Positions 61,266 through 64,000 of a DNA stretch of 64,000 bases are shown one piece after another. A model generated the notes under the pieces. The model saw only the letters and a program-made list of their open reading frames with translations, did not search any database and had not been told where the DNA came from. Source of the stretch: Mesotoga prima MesG1.Ag.4.2 (GTDB lineage: Bacteria; Thermotogota; Thermotogae; Petrotogales; Kosmotogaceae); the NCBI RefSeq assembly GCF_000147715.2, contig NC_017934.1, forward strand, positions 2,852,001 through 2,916,000, written 5' to 3'. Made by a program: the position numbers and the translations under genes. Each line of letters begins with the position of its first letter. Position 1 is the stretch's first letter.

Positions 61266-61583
61266 TTGAGAGAGTTTATTTTGGTCGTCTTTGTTCTACT
61301 TTTTTCTATCGTTTCTTTAGCGGTAACGGGTTACGACAAATTTATTCATTATTCTGTAAGTTATTCCGCCTATGGCCTTTCAAGTTACTTCTTGGGTGAC
61401 ATAGGCGGTTTTGTTTTCTCCGCCTCTCTCGGGGTGGGAAAGGAAATCTGGGATTGGTTTTCCGGGAAAGGTACGGCGGAGTACGGAGACCTGATAGCCG
61501 ATTTCGCCGGAATAATCTCCGCTTACAGTCTCACCAAGCGTCTTCCGTTCAGACCCTTGCTAGTATTTGTATTGGTGTTCTAG
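61266..61583 (+). CDS. YfiM/DUF2279-like small membrane-linked protein
   Basis: A 105-residue protein with an N-terminal hydrophobic segment (signal or anchor). DKFIHYSVSYS, GVGKEIWDWFSGKGTAEYGDLIADFAGII matches the YfiM/DUF2279 pattern (DKxxH ... GKExxD ... DxxAD). TTG start at 61266; ribosome binding site weak. No lipobox is seen. It follows the beta-barrel gene closely. Confidence 0.7.
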   Translation: MREFILVVFVLLFSIVSLAVTGYDKFIHYSVSYSAYGLSSYFLGDIGGFVFSASLGVGKEIWDWFSGKGTAEYGDLIADFAGIISAYSLTKRLPFRPLLVFVLVF

Positions 61584-61609
61584 AATTTAAGCAGCTCTGA
61601 AATCTCGTT

Positions 61610-62692
61610 CTAGTCCAGTAACTCAACGGGAATAGATAGAGAGTGTTTTTTCGCAAGTGAGACAAGTGAGTCCCTTGTCTTCTGGTCTAAATCTATGCCC
61701 GAAGTCACAGCTCTCTCTCTTGCCATAGCCTCTTTCTCTCCGTGGTAGTAGATTTTGTTATGACCGTCGGCCTTCTTGCTTGAAACGACCCCATCCACTA
61801 TGTGTTCGAGATGTTCTATAAGGGAAGATCGATCACCAAAGAGCTCCAGGCTGAAGCATCCGAAGAAGTGAGAGACACCTGCTTGAGAGCCGGAATAAGT
61901 TTCGGCACTCCATCTACCCAAAGAGAGACCGGCAGACAAGAGATCGACGAGAAGGGCCATACCATAGCCCTTGTGACCACCAAAATCCTCTTCGGATCCT
62001 CCCAAAGGAAGAATACCTCCGGGGTTTCGACTGTTGAAGTTGTTCAAAACCCTTCTGGGAGAGGTTGTGTTTCTACCTGTTTCATCCACTGCCCAGCCAT
62101 TTGGAATATCTCTTCCAAGCCTATCGTAAACCTCTAATTTTCCCCTGGTCACAACGCTAGTAGCCATATCCAGTATAAAATTCTTTTTCAGCCCAGGAAT
62201 TGCTACTGAAAAGGGATTTGTGCCTAGAACGGCCTCCTTCCCGAAGGTCGGAACTACGAGAGGGTAGCTGTTGGTCATCGCTATTCCTATCATCTTTTTT
62301 GAAAGCGCTTTTTCGGAATAATAGGCTGAGATGCCATAGTGATTCGAGTTTCTAACTGAAACAAGACCAATCATCGATTCTTTCCCTTTTCTTATTGCAA
62401 GATCCATCGCGTAGTTGGAAACACATTGTCCTGGACCGCCATTACCGTCAACTGTGGCCGAAACCGGAGTATCATGTACTATCGATGGCTTGGAATCTAG
62501 CAGAATATTTCCGCTATCTCTTTCCTTTATGTATCTACCAAGTCTTGCGACACCGTGTGAAGGAATGCCACGCAAATCAGCTTCCAACAAAACGTCCACT
62601 ATTTCATGAGCGGCCTCTATGCCGAAATTCTCGGAAAGAAGAATCTCTTCGCAGAGCCTCCTGAGGTTTTCATATGCTACGGGTTTACCCAT
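61610..62692 (-). CDS. Malate/L-lactate dehydrogenase family (Ldh2) enzyme
   Basis: A 360-residue NAD(P)-dependent oxidoreductase of the Ldh2/YlbC family. LEADLRGIPSHGVARLGRYI has the family's catalytic His region, VRNSNHYGISAYYSEKAL and GTNPFSVAIPG are conserved, and FGGHKGYGMALLVDLLS near residue 240 is the hallmark. It can act on malate, lactate, sulfolactate or ureidoglycolate; which one cannot be decided. It lies 2 bp after the M20 peptidase gene. Confidence 0.9.
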   Translation of the reverse strand: MGKPVAYENLRRLCEEILLSENFGIEAAHEIVDVLLEADLRGIPSHGVARLGRYIKERDSGNILLDSKPSIVHDTPVSATVDGNGGPGQCVSNYAMDLAIRKGKESMIGLVSVRNSNHYGISAYYSEKALSKKMIGIAMTNSYPLVVPTFGKEAVLGTNPFSVAIPGLKKNFILDMATSVVTRGKLEVYDRLGRDIPNGWAVDETGRNTTSPRRVLNNFNSRNPGGILPLGGSEEDFGGHKGYGMALLVDLLSAGLSLGRWSAETYSGSQAGVSHFFGCFSLELFGDRSSLIEHLEHIVDGVVSSKKADGHNKIYYHGEKEAMARERAVTSGIDLDQKTRDSLVSLAKKHSLSIPVELLD

Positions 62693-62694
62693 AA

Positions 62695-63798
62695 TTATCT
62701 AGTCCTTTCAAAGTAGTTCCTTGCTATTTTTGAATACAGCCTACGGGCCATATGAACTTCTTCAAGTTCCACATATTCGTTCGACCTGTGTGCCATTGAG
62801 GGACTTCCGGGACCTAGTATTACCGTCTCAATCCCTTGCGATGCAGTAAAGGCGCCATCAGTAAAATAGGTCATCGTGAGCTCTTCTGCGTTCATAGCCT
62901 TCTCTTTAAGCACTTCTTTAACAGATTCGGTGAGATTGCCGGAAGAGGAGAAAGACTCCCTGTTGAGCAATATAATTCTCTCTGATTGATTGTATTTGCT
63001 TAGAACGGAATCTACCAGAGCGATGATTTCTGCAGAATCTGTGTTCTCTGCAAAACGAATGTCGATAACACATTCGGCCTCATCGGGAACGGTATTTTCT
63101 TTCGATCCACCTCGAATGATGTTCAGGCTCTCAGTAAGCCCTTCTATTTTCCCGAGAACCTGAGAAAGCTCAGTGTAGGCACTGAAAAGCTTTGTAACTG
63201 CGTTGATTCCGTTTTGCGGTTGCGAACCGTGCGCTGATTTGCCTCTGAATTTCAGTTTAAGCCATATCGCCCCTTTTTCACCTGTCGCAAGTCTCAAGGA
63301 GGTAGGCTCACCAATGATTACGCCTGAAACGTCAAAGGTTTGATGCTCGAGAAAATGGCGTATCCCTGAGCAGCCGACTTCTTCATCACAGGTCGCAATG
63401 AGCGCAACATTCCAAGAAAAATCGCTGTCTTCCGAAAGATCTATTAGAGCTGCAGTTAGGGCGCTTAACCCGCCCTTCATGTCTGCTGAACCCCTCGCAA
63501 ACAACTTGCCGTCCACAAGTTTCGGTTTGAAGGGATCCGAGTCCCAGTTTGATCCAGCCGGTACTACGTCCATGTGACCTGACAGGAGAAGGTAAGGTAA
63601 GGCCGGGTCTCTTTGAAGTCTTGCGACAAGATTTGAGCGATTCTCTGCGACTTTCTGTATCTCAATATGAACGTTCCTGTCTACAAGCACTCTCTGAAGA
63701 ATCTCAACGGCTCGATCTTCGTTTCCAGGAGGATTTGTTGTATTTGCGCTGCAAAGCTCTAGCAGAAGCTTTTCGAGTTCTTTATCGCTCAATTTCAT
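62695..63798 (-). CDS. M20-family metallopeptidase (ArgE/DapE-like)
   Basis: A 367-residue peptidase. Metal ligands and catalysis: SGHMDVVPAG (H and D), FARGSADMKGG (D), ATCDEEVGCSG (catalytic EE), IGEPTS, and the last His in PSMAHRSNEYV. The dimerisation domain carries KSAHGSQP. It overlaps the UxaA-like gene by 4 bp, so the three genes form an operon that likely degrades a compound with an acyl- or amino-acid unit (inference). Confidence 0.92.
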   Translation of the reverse strand: MKLSDKELEKLLLELCSANTTNPPGNEDRAVEILQRVLVDRNVHIEIQKVAENRSNLVARLQRDPALPYLLLSGHMDVVPAGSNWDSDPFKPKLVDGKLFARGSADMKGGLSALTAALIDLSEDSDFSWNVALIATCDEEVGCSGIRHFLEHQTFDVSGVIIGEPTSLRLATGEKGAIWLKLKFRGKSAHGSQPQNGINAVTKLFSAYTELSQVLGKIEGLTESLNIIRGGSKENTVPDEAECVIDIRFAENTDSAEIIALVDSVLSKYNQSERIILLNRESFSSSGNLTESVKEVLKEKAMNAEELTMTYFTDGAFTASQGIETVILGPGSPSMAHRSNEYVELEEVHMARRLYSKIARNYFERTR

Positions 63799-64000
63799 AA
63801 TTTGATTCCCACATTCCAGATCGAGTAATCATCCTGCCCCAGAACCTCTGCTTTTGTCAGTTCACCGTTTGCAATCCTTAATACAAGATCGAACAACTTC
63901 CTTCCACTCTCTTCCAGAGTCTCTTCCCCATAGATGATCGCGCTGCAGTCGAAGTCGATATTGTCACTCATCTTTTTTGCAGTCTGACGGTTTCCAGTAA
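63795..64000 (-). CDS. UxaA-family dehydratase, C-terminal part (partial)
   Basis: Only the last 67 residues are in the window; the gene starts beyond the right edge. TGNRQTAKKMSDNIDFDCS, then GEETLEESGRKLFDLVLRIANGE and DDYSIWNVG match the C-terminus of the altronate/galactarate-dehydratase-like UxaA family. Substrate unknown. It is followed, with a 4-bp overlap, by the M20 peptidase. Confidence 0.8.
   Translation of the reverse strand, partial: TGNRQTAKKMSDNIDFDCSAIIYGEETLEESGRKLFDLVLRIANGELTKAEVLGQDDYSIWNVGIKL

Overview
The window looks like a chromosome segment of a mesophilic member of the Thermotogota, most like Mesotoga. This is an inference from gene content: small signal-peptide beta-barrel-like proteins typical of the toga, a PdxS/PdxT operon, FprA, poly-gamma-glutamate genes beside an OPT transporter, moderate G+C by eye, an insertion sequence and several decaying genes. 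No rRNA, tRNA or CRISPR array was seen.

Layout. 1-3.4 kb: end of an unknown gene, then an envelope-stress-like operon (DUF2089 zinc protein, SHOCT-like protein, DUF4097 beta-strand protein, LiaF-like membrane protein). 3.6-7.05 kb: cofactor operon pncB-pdxS-pdxT plus a class II glutamine amidotransferase. 7.1-9.5 kb: beta-barrel protein, nucleoside phosphorylase, acetyltransferase. 9.5-16.3 kb: repeat-rich, with REP-like hairpins, a four-unit hairpin array, a transglutaminase-like protein, a complete IS1634/IS4-type element with 17-bp terminal inverted repeats, a triple fasciclin protein and a 22-codon lysine-rich gene. 16.3-28 kb: PEPCK/HprK-like P-loop protein, ABC-2 exporter, FprA, DUF4382 lipoprotein, a secreted protein co-directional with a two-component system, an aminotransferase.

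28-33 kb is the most interesting part. It holds two tandem 32-codon genes sharing the C-terminal pattern CSFCxxAIVICGIxW, then a PqqD-like/radical SAM/SPASM maturase, then an ABC exporter that starts inside the maturase gene behind a G10 tract. I read this as a ribosomally made, radical-SAM-modified peptide (RiPP) system whose precursors are too short for ordinary gene calling, with its own promoter and a tandem operator-like repeat. I do not recognise the precursor pattern as a characterised class.

33-48 kb: beta-barrel protein and a baeRF-like protein, MFS transporter, APH-like kinase, MocR regulator, PlsC with a zinc ribbon, a beta-propeller gene broken by one TAG, an ArsB/NhaD-like carrier, and a poly-gamma-glutamate operon (OPT, PgsW, PgsB, PgsC) followed by a decayed UPF0158 gene. 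48-51 kb: the methionine ABC transporter metQ-metN-metI preceded by what looks like a leader-peptide attenuator: a 26-codon ORF with three consecutive Met codons, a strong terminator, and a 7-nt alternative pairing that would break it. 51-64 kb: small conserved proteins, PPC-domain protein, SbcD/SbcC, 8-oxoguanine-deaminase-like hydrolase, a frameshifted monooxygenase-like gene, a degenerate M24 peptidase, SmpB, outer-envelope proteins, and a catabolic operon (UxaA-like, M20 peptidase, Ldh2-type dehydrogenase) running off the right edge.
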